This document shows, piece by piece, positions 54,615 to 63,034 of a stretch of DNA of 64,000 nt. The DNA is taken from positions 62,001 to 126,000 of the forward strand of contig NZ_JAOBPP010000016.1 of NCBI RefSeq assembly GCF_025574465.1, read 5' to 3'. Positions within the stretch are counted from its first letter, which is position 1. Each line of letters opens with the position of its first letter. The position numbers were made by a program, and so were the translations under genes. This DNA comes from Kordiimonas aestuarii (GTDB taxonomy: Bacteria; Pseudomonadota; Alphaproteobacteria; Sphingomonadales; Kordiimonadaceae). The notes beneath the pieces are model-generated. The model ran no database searches, had not been told where the DNA came from, and was given only the letters and a program-made list of their open reading frames with translations.

Positions 54615-54703
54615 GTGCGCGGAACTGTGCGGAATCCGTGCGAAAATTGTGCGGGGTTTGTGCGAAACCTGTGCGGGGTATGCGCGGAAAATGCGCATGA
54701 TGT
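54615..54703 (+). repeat. Eight imperfect 11-bp tandem repeats between fdsA and fdhD
   Basis: Directly after the fdsA stop, units beginning GTGCG or GCGC recur at 54615 (12 bp), 54627, 54638, 54649, 54660, 54671, 54682 and 54693, all others exactly 11 bp apart. Examples: GTGCGGAATCC, GTGCGAAAATT, GTGCGGGGTTT, GTGCGAAACCT. The first five bases are nearly invariant; the last six vary, alternating A-rich and G-rich. The array fills the whole gap up to 13 bases before the fdhD ATG. Confidence 0.85.
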
Positions 54704-54715
54704 GAGCATGCTCGC

Positions 54716-55516
54716 ATGAGTGCGCCGGATGGGCCAAAAAACGCCGCCCTCTGGCAGGCTGACCTCACCGTCACCGGCTATCAGGACGGGGCCACCGTTC
54801 AGTGGCACGTGCCCGAGGAAGCGCCGGTTGCGCTCATCTACAATGGCCTCACCTTCGCGGTGATGCTGGCGAGTCCCGCAGACCTGACGGATTTTATCAC
54901 GGGCTTCTCGCTGACGGAAGGCATTGTTGATGCGCCGGGCGATATTTCAAAAATTGAAATTGGCGAACGGCGGCAGGGCATCGATATATATATCACCATC
55001 ACCCCACGCTGTTTTGAACGGCTGAGCCTGAGGCAGAACCGGCGGTCGATGGAGGGGCGCACCAGTTGTGGCCTCTGTGGCATCGACAGTGCCGAACGCC
55101 TGTTCGAAAGCCTGCCCAGGGTGGCGGCGCACAAAAAGGCGCTTGATAGCAGGGTGGTGGCCAAGGCGGCGACCGCGCTGACGGGCATGCAACCCCTGAA
55201 GCAGATCAACAAGTCCGTGCACGGCGCGGCCTATGTGTCGGACGAGGGCGTGGTGATACTGGTGCGTGAGGATGTCGGGCGGCATAACGCGCTGGATAAA
55301 CTTATCGGCGCCATGGCGCGGGAAGGCGTCAGCGTGGCGGATGGTTTTGTCCTGATGACCAGCCGCGCCTCGTTTGAGATTGTCGAGAAAGCCGCGCGGT
55401 CCGGCGCACGGGCACTGGTGGCGCTGTCGGCCCCCACGGGTTTTGCCATCAGGCGCGCGGCGGAAGCCAACATGACCCTCGCCAACTTCAGCCGGGACGG
55501 CCTGACAGTTTTCTAG
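54716..55516 (+). CDS. fdhD: Formate dehydrogenase accessory sulfurtransferase
   Basis: FdhD moves sulfur from a cysteine desulfurase to the molybdenum cofactor of formate dehydrogenase. The 266-residue protein has the conserved FSLTEGIV, the sulfur-relay cysteines in RTSCGLCGID and the nucleotide-binding VREDVGRHNALDKLIG, as well as LMTSRASFEIVEKA. It is 102 bases after fdsA, separated by the 11-bp repeats; no clear ribosome site precedes the ATG, which itself follows GCATGCTCGC. Its end overlaps the convergent nitroreductase gene by four bases. Confidence 0.94.
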   Translation: MSAPDGPKNAALWQADLTVTGYQDGATVQWHVPEEAPVALIYNGLTFAVMLASPADLTDFITGFSLTEGIVDAPGDISKIEIGERRQGIDIYITITPRCFERLSLRQNRRSMEGRTSCGLCGIDSAERLFESLPRVAAHKKALDSRVVAKAATALTGMQPLKQINKSVHGAAYVSDEGVVILVREDVGRHNALDKLIGAMAREGVSVADGFVLMTSRASFEIVEKAARSGARALVALSAPTGFAIRRAAEANMTLANFSRDGLTVF

Positions 55517-56262
55517 GTTCTGGACGGCAGTTTCACACCTTCGGCCGTCCGGCGCGTTGGCGCATAAGCGTTCACGGGCGCATCTGAAGCATAGCCAAGC
55601 GCCATGCCACAGATAAGCTTGTAACCCGGTGGCACGTTAAAACGCGCGCGCACAGGGCTGGCCCAGGTGGCAAGGGCGGCCTGCGCACAACTGCCGAGGC
55701 CACGGGCGTGGGCGGCGAGCGCGAGCGACTGGATGAAGGCGCCAGCGTCCAGTGGGCCATAAGCGCCCAGCTCATCACTTGCAAAGATAAAGAGCGCGGT
55801 GGGCGCGCCGAAAAACGTGAAATTACGACCCATCTGGCGCACGCGCGCGGCCTTGTCTTCGCGGCCGATGCCCAGCACCCCGTAAAGCCCCTTGCCGGTC
55901 TCCCTGTAGCGTTCGTTCAGCTCATCCGGGTAGGTCATGATGGTGTTATGGTCACCGTCCGGCCCGCGAAAACCCGCGAGCCACTGCCTGAGCTTGCCAA
56001 GGGGTGAGGCCGCGCGGAAGCGCATGCCGCCCTCATAGCGGCTGAGGTAGTCAGCGGATATCGCGCGCGCCACATCGCCACTTGCCACCGCAACCCTATA
56101 GGGCTGCACATTGCCCCATGAGGGGGCATGCAGAGCATCCGTGAGGATATCATCAACAAGCGCTTCTGGCAGCGCATCCGAGCGGTAATCCCGCACGCTG
56201 CGCCGCGACGCCAGCGCCGTTCGCACGTCCATGCCTGCCTGATGGTTGATATCGTCTGCCAT
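55513..56262 (-). CDS. Nitroreductase-family FMN oxidoreductase
   Basis: A 249-residue flavoprotein from ATG 56262; the longer frame upstream has no homology. Family motifs: RRSVRDYRSDALPEALVDDIL, HAPSWGNVQPYRVAV (FMN phosphate region), DAGAFIQSLALAAHARGLGS and CGMALGYASDAPVN. Substrate (nitro compounds, quinones, enones) cannot be read. It is convergent with fdhD and separate from the formate operon. Confidence 0.87.
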   Translation of the reverse strand: MADDINHQAGMDVRTALASRRSVRDYRSDALPEALVDDILTDALHAPSWGNVQPYRVAVASGDVARAISADYLSRYEGGMRFRAASPLGKLRQWLAGFRGPDGDHNTIMTYPDELNERYRETGKGLYGVLGIGREDKAARVRQMGRNFTFFGAPTALFIFASDELGAYGPLDAGAFIQSLALAAHARGLGSCAQAALATWASPVRARFNVPPGYKLICGMALGYASDAPVNAYAPTRRTAEGVKLPSRT

Positions 56263-56378
56263 AAATCCCCCGTGTGATACCCGATGCAGCCTACCATAGG
56301 CCACCCCCGCCCCCGGGCAAAGCGAACACGCCATGCGTGGTTGAATAGGGCGGCGCCAGTGATGCATAGGTTATGTCA

Positions 56379-56537
56379 TCAAACCCGCTTCACAGCCTGT
56401 TTATAGATAAAATTGCTTTCGCGTTTGCCAAGAGCGACGACAACGACCACCACTTCGCCGCCCCGCACTTGGTAGACGAGGCTGTAATCCGCGCGGCACG
56501 GTTTGATTTTGTAACAATCTGCCATGCCGCCCAGACG
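56379..56537 (-). pseudogene. RelE/ParE-type toxin, C-terminal remnant
   Basis: The minus-strand frame codes RLGGMADCYKIK then RADYSLVYQV, GEVVVVVVALGKRES and YKQAVKR, the C-terminal half of RelE-family mRNA endonucleases (which have patterns like YKIKLR..YRLVYEV and VVVAVGKRE..VY). The first 40 residues of a normal toxin (85-95 residues) are missing: upstream lies the 3' end of the sulfotransferase gene. No antitoxin gene adjoins. The frame continues upstream to an ATG at 56585 inside the sulfotransferase, but that part is not RelE-like. Confidence 0.65.
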
Positions 56538-56545
56538 GTCGGCTG

Positions 56546-57562
56546 TCACGCTTGGCGCATGCTGTAGCTGTCGAGCACGCCGCACAGGTCACCGGTTTCG
56601 CGCGCCAGCATGGGAATGAACGTGTCGCGGATAAAGTCCTGCATGTCGTCTGGCAGCGGGCCGAAGTCGGGCGCGGGCACCAGCCGGTTGACCGAGCGGG
56701 CCAGGAGGCTGTGTTCAGCGTCCTGAAGTTCGGTGCGTGCTGCCCTCAATGCCACTGGCGCGGCTTTCCGCAGGATATCGCGGCTGGCTTGGTCCAGCGT
56801 TTCACTGGTCATGAACAAGGCCATCAATTTATTGGTTTGGCGCAGAAACTCGCCTTCGCGGGGGCTGAGCGAAACATTCAGGTGCGCCGCCATGTCGGCA
56901 GCGGCAGCCGGTGGTTTTGGCACACCGATCCGGCTGTGAAGCTCATCAAAAAAGCGGGCGGGCGCATCGCGGAACAATTCGAACGGCAGGATATGCACCC
57001 GGTGGCTGCCATAGCGGTTGCCCCATATTGCCTTCAGACGGTCCACTGACAGCATGGCCCGTAGGTCCACGCCGTGCACGAGCAGGAAGCGACGATATGT
57101 GAGGGTTCCCCCGGTCTTCACATATTGCATATACACGGATTTTATCCAGGCGTGCGGCTCACGCACCACAATCAGCACATGGGCGTTGGGGCATAGCCGG
57201 GTGAACACGTCAAGCTGCCGGTCGAAATAGCGCTTCGCGACATCGGCGGGCGGCGTTTTCAACCATTTGAACACCGAATAGGCCTCACTGGAAAAAATCC
57301 GCCACCTGTGCGGGTCATCGCCGGTGCTCGGGAACATCGGCTCATCCTTAAGCGGCGTGAGGTCAAGCGCGGTGTCACGGTTGAAGGTGCCATGCAATAC
57401 ATCAAGCAAACGCATTATAAAAGTTGGCGACGCCACGGTGACGTCCGCCATTTGCTGCCAGGTATGCTGCAGGCTTGTCGAGGCGGTTTTGTGCAGCCCG
57501 AGGTGGATCAGGGTAGGGGCCTCGCGGGTATCGCCCGGTTTGTTTGGTGCAGGCGGTTTCAT
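56546..57562 (-). CDS. Sulfotransferase-domain protein
   Basis: A 338-residue PAPS-dependent sulfotransferase-like protein. The 5'-phosphosulfate loop is LIHLGLHKTASTSLQ at residues 18-32, and the 3'-phosphate motif is LIVVREPHAWIKS with the usual Arg. This P-loop form (HKTGTTSLQ-like) is common in bacterial carbohydrate or lipid sulfotransferases. Acceptor unknown. It is a single gene flanked by a toxin remnant and a 360-base spacer, which suggests an accessory acquisition. Confidence 0.8.
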   Translation of the reverse strand: MKPPAPNKPGDTREAPTLIHLGLHKTASTSLQHTWQQMADVTVASPTFIMRLLDVLHGTFNRDTALDLTPLKDEPMFPSTGDDPHRWRIFSSEAYSVFKWLKTPPADVAKRYFDRQLDVFTRLCPNAHVLIVVREPHAWIKSVYMQYVKTGGTLTYRRFLLVHGVDLRAMLSVDRLKAIWGNRYGSHRVHILPFELFRDAPARFFDELHSRIGVPKPPAAAADMAAHLNVSLSPREGEFLRQTNKLMALFMTSETLDQASRDILRKAAPVALRAARTELQDAEHSLLARSVNRLVPAPDFGPLPDDMQDFIRDTFIPMLARETGDLCGVLDSYSMRQA

Positions 57563-57924
57563 CCCGGCATCCTCCTCTTCAACTTGTCCTACAGATATAG
57601 GGTATGGAGGCTTCTGTCAGAGTTTTTTTGCAAGAATTGCTGCCTGTCACCGGGAAATTCTTAGAAAGACGTTCCTCAAATAGCTCGCTTTGGAACGGAA
57701 ACCTTTTTTATGGCCGACTATCCGGTCGCCTTTCATATGCCGCAAACGCTCCGACAAGGCTGGCTGGTTTCCCACCGTTTTGTACTGGAATTCGTGGGGG
57801 AAGGGGAACTGGGCGCTGATAAACCTTAATTTTTCATGCGGTTATGCCGGTTGAATTTTCTTCTTGATCTAGAGTTTACTCAAGGATGGATACTGGTTTT
57901 CCGAGCAATAAGGAGACCCGGATC
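57563..57924. other. Spacer of 362 bases without a convincing gene
   Basis: Contains the upstream regions of the sulfotransferase (minus) and the SnoaL-like gene (plus). One 39-codon plus-strand ORF (57710-57829, starting MADYPVAFHMPQTL) has an ATG but only a distant purine-rich site and no recognised similarity. The stretch TTCTTGATCTAGAGTTTACT near 57862 is AT-richer and may be promoter. I see no repeat or strong hairpin. Confidence 0.5.
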
Positions 57925-58368
57925 ATGACAGCGGTACACACCCCAACACACACAGCAGAGCAGAACAAGGCGCTTATCACCGGTATTATGGACGAGCTTT
58001 CGCGCGGCAACGGCAAACCCTTTGTGGATGCGATGGCCGATGAATTCGCGTGGACCCTGCCGGGCCGGAACGCATGGTCCGGCACTTATGAGGGCAAAAA
58101 GGAAGTGCGGGAGAAGCTGCTGGCGCCACTGTTTGCCCAGTTTGCCACGCAGTACTGCAACACCGCACGCCGCATTCTGGCGGACGGGGATTTTGTGGTG
58201 GTGGAATGCCAGGGCGCGGTGACGACCAAGACCGGCAAGGCCTATGATAACAGCTATTGTTATGTGATCCGGCTTGCGGAGGGTAAGATGAAACACCTCA
58301 ATGAATATATGGATACAAGCCTTGTCGAAGACGCCCTTGAAGCCCCGACCCATGCGCAAAGCGCCTGA
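57925..58368 (+). CDS. SnoaL/NTF2-like small protein
   Basis: A 147-residue NTF2-fold protein of the SnoaL or ketosteroid-isomerase-like group: ITGIMDELSRGNGKPFVDAMADEFAWTLPG, then NAWSGTYEGKKEVREKLL, VVVECQGAVTTKTGKAYDNSYCYVIRL and the terminal MKHLNEYMDT. The ATG at 57925 follows AAGGAGA by eight bases. These proteins can be small isomerases, hydrolases or binding proteins; no substrate is implied. It overlaps the MerR gene by 17 bases, so the two are expressed together. Confidence 0.82.
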   Translation: MTAVHTPTHTAEQNKALITGIMDELSRGNGKPFVDAMADEFAWTLPGRNAWSGTYEGKKEVREKLLAPLFAQFATQYCNTARRILADGDFVVVECQGAVTTKTGKAYDNSYCYVIRLAEGKMKHLNEYMDTSLVEDALEAPTHAQSA

Positions 58369-58774
58369 GCTTTATATTGGCGGACTGTCGGAAGCATCGG
58401 GCCACAGCGTGCATACCATTCGCTGGTATGAAACGCAGGGCCTGATGCCCGGCGTCACCCGCGACGCGGGCGGCAGACGCGTGTATGAGGCGGAGCATAT
58501 CGGCTGGCTTGAGTTTATCGACCAACTGAAACGCACCGGCATGTCAGTGGCCGAGATGCAGGTGTATGCGGCCCTTGTGATGAAGGGCCGCAAAAGCCTG
58601 CCCGACCGGCTGGAGTTACTTAAAGCGCACCGCACACGGGTGAAGGCCGAGCTCGCCAAAACCCGCGCCGCGCTCAAGCTCGTGGAACAGAAGATCGACT
58701 ATTACGACACATGGCTCACCACCGGCAAGCGCCCGGCAGAAGTGCCGAGTTTGGGGCGTTTGCGGAAGCGATAG
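58352..58774 (+). CDS. MerR-family regulator
   Basis: A 140-residue MerR protein: HTH_1 region YIGGLSEASGHSVHTIRWYETQGLMPGVTRDAGGRRVY, wing, and coiled-coil dimerisation helix (LELLKAHRTRVKAELAKTRAALKLVEQKIDYYDTW). No metal-binding cysteines are present, so a metal sensor is unlikely; it resembles MerR proteins that act on flavonoid, stress or dehydrogenase genes. It lies within the end of the SnoaL-like gene and likely regulates that pair. Confidence 0.88.
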   Translation: MRKAPELYIGGLSEASGHSVHTIRWYETQGLMPGVTRDAGGRRVYEAEHIGWLEFIDQLKRTGMSVAEMQVYAALVMKGRKSLPDRLELLKAHRTRVKAELAKTRAALKLVEQKIDYYDTWLTTGKRPAEVPSLGRLRKR

Positions 58775-59341
58775 CTATATATATTTTTTGCAAACCCTTT
58801 GCGTCTCTTCAAGCTGAGAAATCAAATTGGGTAGCATAGCATTGATTTCTTCTACGCCTTGGTTGAAGCGTACATAGTGCTGACTGTTGGGGGAAGGTGG
58901 GGCGTTGTCGCGAAACTCACATATCTGTCGCCACATTTCCCAAAACTGAATCGTGTTTTCCATCGCAGCTACCAAGTGTTTGTGCGCGTCTTTGAATAAG
59001 AAGACGTCAGCGCCAAGAGCGTAATAGGAACGGAAGGGGGACGAGGTAGGAGTTATCAACCCACCTTGGTCGAGGCGGTTTCTCAAATCCTTAAGTGTAT
59101 AGGTTATAAGGACTATATCTAGTACCACTGCCTTCATAAGACGCTTGCGTTTGAGAAAGGACGGCATTGTCCCTAGAAGTAAAGCGGTCAGAGCAGCGAG
59201 GAATGTAGCGATAGCGCCCACTGCGTTCCAATTTATGCTTTGCCATTCAATGTGTATTGTATCGATGAATACAGCGAATAGAAGACCCGCAAAAAAGCCG
59301 GGACCGAATGGAATTAGGTAATCACTATCCAACCATTTCAT
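58775..59341 (-). CDS. Unrecognised two-helix membrane protein
   Basis: A 188-residue protein from ATG 59341 (AGGA eight bases upstream; a TTG at 59377 is an alternative). Two N-terminal membrane helices (FGPGFFAGLLFAVFIDTIHI; AVGAIATFLAALTALLLGTM) precede a cytoplasmic helical domain. The gene is visibly richer in A and T than its neighbours, which with its isolated position suggests recent acquisition. It resembles membrane proteins of unknown function scattered in accessory regions; no family recognised. It is convergent with merR, directly abutting it. Confidence 0.65.
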   Translation of the reverse strand: MKWLDSDYLIPFGPGFFAGLLFAVFIDTIHIEWQSINWNAVGAIATFLAALTALLLGTMPSFLKRKRLMKAVVLDIVLITYTLKDLRNRLDQGGLITPTSSPFRSYYALGADVFLFKDAHKHLVAAMENTIQFWEMWRQICEFRDNAPPSPNSQHYVRFNQGVEEINAMLPNLISQLEETQRVCKKYI

Positions 59342-59399
59342 GGCTTCGATCCTAATCAAGCTATTTCTATCGTTCAAATATCATCTATCGCAAGCCCCT

Positions 59400-60446
59400 T
59401 CACTCCGCCGGCCGCTTATTCACCGCCGCCTGCGCGGCCACTTCGCGCACGCTCATGCCGCCGCCGTTCGGTAGGCCTTCGGCCATGCACTGGCGGCCAT
59501 GCAGCAGGTTGTCGGGGCGTTTTAGGCCGTGTTCGTCAAGGTCGCGGCTGGCGCGCAATATCTGGTCGCGGAACCAGCTGTGGGCCGGGTGGTTGGTCAG
59601 CCGTTTGTGCCACACAAGCACCGCGCCCACCATGCCGGGGGGCGGGCTGATGGGGCTTGGCACCACATGAAGGTCGAAAAATTCGGTGCATTTGTCGGCC
59701 ATGCGCGACGGCACGGTGACGATCAGGTCGGATGAGCTGATGATCATCGGCGCGGAGCCGAAGTGGTTGACCACCATCACCAGCCTGCGGCTCATGCCCA
59801 TGGCTTCAAGCTGTTCGTCAACAAAGCCGCGCGGGTCACCACGGGGGGAGACCAGCATATGGCGCGCGGCGGCATATTCCTCCAAGGGGATTTCATCATA
59901 TTTCGCCAGCGGATGGTCCGTGCGCATGAGGCAGACAAAATGGTCCGTGCCCACTTCCATGCGGCCGAAGCGTTCCGGCACATCATCACCCATGGGCGCG
60001 AGGCCATAGTCGGCTTCCTGTGCATCGAGCTTCTCAAACAGCCTTCCTTGCACGGGGGTGGTGTGAATGTTCACGCCCGGTGCCTCATTCACCAGATAGC
60101 TGGAGAGGTATGGCAGCAGGGTCATGGCCATATAATCGTCAGTCGCGATGGTGAAGGTACGCTCTGCATGCTTCGGGTCGAAAGAGACGGGGTCGAGCGC
60201 TTCTTCAAGCTCCGACAGCGCACGGCGCACCGGGATTTCAAGCTCAAGCGCACGCGCGGTCGGGCGCATGCCGTCCGGCCCGCGGACAAACAGGTCATCC
60301 TTCATCAGGAACCGCAGCCGGTTGAGCGCATTGGAGACAGCCGGTTGCGACATGCCGATCTTGCGGCCCGCGCGTGTGGCGTTCCGTTCATCCATGACGG
60401 CATTAAAAACAACCAGAAGATTTAAATCTATACCCGCTAAATTCAT
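59400..60446 (-). CDS. LysR-family regulator, NodD/SyrM-like branch
   Basis: A 348-residue LysR protein starting at ATG 60446: HTH DLNLLVVFNAVMDERNATRAGRKIGMSQPAVSNALNRLR, followed by LFVRGPDGMRPTARA and a periplasmic-binding-like effector domain. The opening (NLAGIDLNLLVVFNAVM) and PTARA spacing place it in the NodD-like group. A C-terminal extension of about 40 residues goes beyond the usual 300-310. It is divergent from the RND transporter with a 206-base spacer containing an inverted repeat, so it probably controls that operon. Confidence 0.88.
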   Translation of the reverse strand: MNLAGIDLNLLVVFNAVMDERNATRAGRKIGMSQPAVSNALNRLRFLMKDDLFVRGPDGMRPTARALELEIPVRRALSELEEALDPVSFDPKHAERTFTIATDDYMAMTLLPYLSSYLVNEAPGVNIHTTPVQGRLFEKLDAQEADYGLAPMGDDVPERFGRMEVGTDHFVCLMRTDHPLAKYDEIPLEEYAAARHMLVSPRGDPRGFVDEQLEAMGMSRRLVMVVNHFGSAPMIISSSDLIVTVPSRMADKCTEFFDLHVVPSPISPPPGMVGAVLVWHKRLTNHPAHSWFRDQILRASRDLDEHGLKRPDNLLHGRQCMAEGLPNGGGMSVREVAAQAAVNKRPAE

Positions 60447-60551
60447 GGCGTGAATTTCCAATGTCAGAAATATCAATTTCAAAAATTGTACCCGTCATCC
60501 CATATAGGGACAAGCGTTTGGCGATTAAAGGGGGCAGGCAAGGCATGTCTG

Positions 60552-60568
60552 CTGACAATTTTTGTCAG
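60552..60568. promoter_or_regulatory. Inverted repeat CTGACAA-TTT-TTGTCAG upstream of the RND transporter
   Basis: Perfect 7-base arms around a 3-base centre, 85 bases before the transporter ATG and 106 bases from the LysR start. A TATGAT hexamer at 60579-60584 could be a -10 element. A regulator site overlapping or just upstream of the promoter is plausible. Confidence 0.5.
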
Positions 60569-60652
60569 TATCTCATTGTATGATCCAGGCGTTAGCAGCC
60601 CGAGGCACGACACACCCGGCACAGAGGGTGACATAATAGCGAGGAGCAGATC

Positions 60653-63034
60653 ATGCCCAAGACAATGACTGCGATTGATGAATTTGCCGTCAAACTGGCG
60701 AATTTTGTGATTGCAAAGCGGTGGCTTGTTATTTTCGCCACCTTATTGATTACCGTAGGCGTGGCATCAGGCGCCCGCTTCCTGACATTTTCCAACAACT
60801 ACCGCGATTTTTTCTCGGAATTTAACCCTGAGTTGCAGGCGTTCGAGGAATTCCAGAATACCTACACCAAAAATGACAATTTCTTTTTCACCATTGTGCC
60901 CGCTGAAGGCGATGTCTTCAGCAACGAGACCCTGGCGCTGGTGGAGGAGCTGACGACAGAGGCGTGGCAGATCCCGTATTCCATTCGCGTCGATTCGCTG
61001 TCGAACTTCCAGCATACCTATGCCGAGGAAGACGACCTGATCGTCGAGGACCTCGTGAAGGGGGCGGAAAGCCTGACAGCGGACGAGCTTGCCGAAAAAA
61101 GCGAGATTGCGCTGACGGAACCGCTACTCAGGAACCAGCTTGTCACCGCCGATGGCCGCGGCATTGCGGTGAATGTGGTGGTGCAATACCCGGAAGCGTC
61201 ACCCTTTGAGGTGCCCGAGACCGTGGCCTTCGCGCGCGACCTCAGAGACCGTATGCTGGCGAAATATCCGGGGCATGAAATCCGCATGACTGGCGTTTCC
61301 ATGCTCAATAATGCCTTTCAGGAAGCTGGCTTTGCCGACACCACGCAGATGATCCCCCTGATGTATCTGCTGTTGCTGGTCCTGATGGCGGTGACGGTAC
61401 GCAGTGTCTCCGGCACGGTTGTGACGCTGTTGATGATCGCCTTTGCCAGCGTGATCGGCATGGGGGCTGCGGGTTTTGCCCGCATTGGCCTGACACCCAT
61501 CGCGCTTTCAGCGCCCACCATTATCCTGACGCTGGCCATCGCCGACGCGGTACATATCCTGATCACCATGCGTAATTCCATGAGGGCGGGCATGAACAAG
61601 CGCGACGCGATTGTGGAAGCCGTACGGGTGAACTTTCTCGCCGTGATGGTCACCTCGCTGACAACCGCGATTGGCTTCCTGGCGCTTAATTTCTCGGACG
61701 CGCCGCCCTTCTGGCATCTGGGCAATATCTCGGCTGTTGGTATTGTGGTGGCGTGGGCGATGTCTATCACCTTCCTGCCGGCGATGATAAGCTGGCTGCC
61801 GATGCGGGCCCCAAAACCCAAGGCGGAAACAGGCAACAGCTTCATGGGCAGCCTGGCCGGTTTTGTCGTGCGCAACAACAGGAAGCTGTTCTATGGCCTT
61901 GGCGCGGTGGGTGTGCTGCTGATCGCGGCGATGCCGCGCATTGAATTCAATGACCAGTGGACGGAGTATTTCTCCCCCTCGATCCAGTTCCGGCAGGATG
62001 CGGATTTCTCCAACGACTATTTCGGTTTTTATCCGATTGAATTTTCGGTCCAGTCCCCGGGGTCGGGCGGCGTGAGCGAGCCTGAGTTCCTTGAAAAACT
62101 GGACGAGTTCACCGCCTTCCTGCGCACGCAGCCGAATGTGACGCACGTCTATTCACTGACCGACATCATGAAGCGGCTGAACCGCAACATGCACGCCGAT
62201 GAGGCAAGCTGGTACACCCTGCCGGACGACCGGGAGCTTTCGGCGCAGTATCTGCTTCTTTACGAGCTGTCGCTGCCCTATGGCCTTGACCTCAATGATC
62301 GGATCAATATCGACAAGTCCGCCACCCGGGTGACGGCGACCCTGTCGAATATCTCGACGACCGAGACCAAGGTATTCCTTGATGCCGCCCGGGCGTGGAT
62401 CGCCGAGAACGCACCGGACTATATGAAGACCACGGTGCCGACCAGCGCTCAGGTAATGTTCACCTATGTGGCGGAACGCAATGTATCCAGCATGATCGCG
62501 GGTAATATCGCGGCAATTGTCGCCATTGGTGTCGTGATGATGTTTGCGCTTCGTTCCTTTACCATTGGCGCGCTGTCGATGGTGCCAAACGCGCTGCCTA
62601 TCCTCTCCGCCTTCGGGGCGTGGGCGCTTCTGGTGGGCACGGTGGGCTTTTCGGTTGCCGCAGTGGCCAGTGTGTCGCTTGGTATCGTGGTGGATGACAC
62701 CGTGCACTTCTTGTCGAAGTTTGTGCGCGGCGTGCGCGAGAAGGGCTACGACCGTGCGGGTGCCATTCGCTACGCGTTTGAAACCGTAGGCTATGCGCTT
62801 GTGGTCAATACCGTGGTGCTGGTGGTCGGCTTTGCCTATCTTGCCACCTCGCACTTCAAGATGAATGCCGACCTTGGGCTTCTGACCGCGCTAGCGATCA
62901 GCTTTGCCCTTATTTTTGACTTTCTTTTCCTGCCTGCTCTTCTGCTCAGAGGATCAGGCAACTGGATCACAAATACAAATAAAGACGACAGGACAGGAGA
63001 CACAGATGATGCACAGACCCAAGCTGCGCAGTAA
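60653..63034 (+). CDS. RND/MMPL-family transporter (HAE3-like)
   Basis: A 793-residue polytopic protein with two repeats of one helix, a large periplasmic loop and a five-helix bundle, about 12 helices in all (first helix WLVIFATLLITVGVASG; bundle 1 TQMIPLMYLLLLVLMAVTV ... TIILTLAIADAVHILITM; bundle 2 ASVSLGIVVDDTVHFLSKF). The Asp residues within helix 4 of each bundle (ADAVH, VDDTVH) fit proton relay. Such HAE3 proteins move lipids or hydrophobic compounds; HpnN moves hopanoids. ATG preceded by GCGAGGAGCAGATC. The LolA-like gene overlaps its end by 29 bases, an arrangement common for lipid export. Confidence 0.9.
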   Translation: MPKTMTAIDEFAVKLANFVIAKRWLVIFATLLITVGVASGARFLTFSNNYRDFFSEFNPELQAFEEFQNTYTKNDNFFFTIVPAEGDVFSNETLALVEELTTEAWQIPYSIRVDSLSNFQHTYAEEDDLIVEDLVKGAESLTADELAEKSEIALTEPLLRNQLVTADGRGIAVNVVVQYPEASPFEVPETVAFARDLRDRMLAKYPGHEIRMTGVSMLNNAFQEAGFADTTQMIPLMYLLLLVLMAVTVRSVSGTVVTLLMIAFASVIGMGAAGFARIGLTPIALSAPTIILTLAIADAVHILITMRNSMRAGMNKRDAIVEAVRVNFLAVMVTSLTTAIGFLALNFSDAPPFWHLGNISAVGIVVAWAMSITFLPAMISWLPMRAPKPKAETGNSFMGSLAGFVVRNNRKLFYGLGAVGVLLIAAMPRIEFNDQWTEYFSPSIQFRQDADFSNDYFGFYPIEFSVQSPGSGGVSEPEFLEKLDEFTAFLRTQPNVTHVYSLTDIMKRLNRNMHADEASWYTLPDDRELSAQYLLLYELSLPYGLDLNDRINIDKSATRVTATLSNISTTETKVFLDAARAWIAENAPDYMKTTVPTSAQVMFTYVAERNVSSMIAGNIAAIVAIGVVMMFALRSFTIGALSMVPNALPILSAFGAWALLVGTVGFSVAAVASVSLGIVVDDTVHFLSKFVRGVREKGYDRAGAIRYAFETVGYALVVNTVVLVVGFAYLATSHFKMNADLGLLTALAISFALIFDFLFLPALLLRGSGNWITNTNKDDRTGDTDDAQTQAAQ

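Noticed and set aside
54615..54703. The repeat array considered as a CRISPR
   Set aside because: Units are 11 bp with no spacers and no cas genes are present.
57710..57829. 39-codon plus-strand ORF in the sulfotransferase/SnoaL spacer
   Set aside because: No good ribosome site, no recognised similarity; kept only as a note in the spacer entry.
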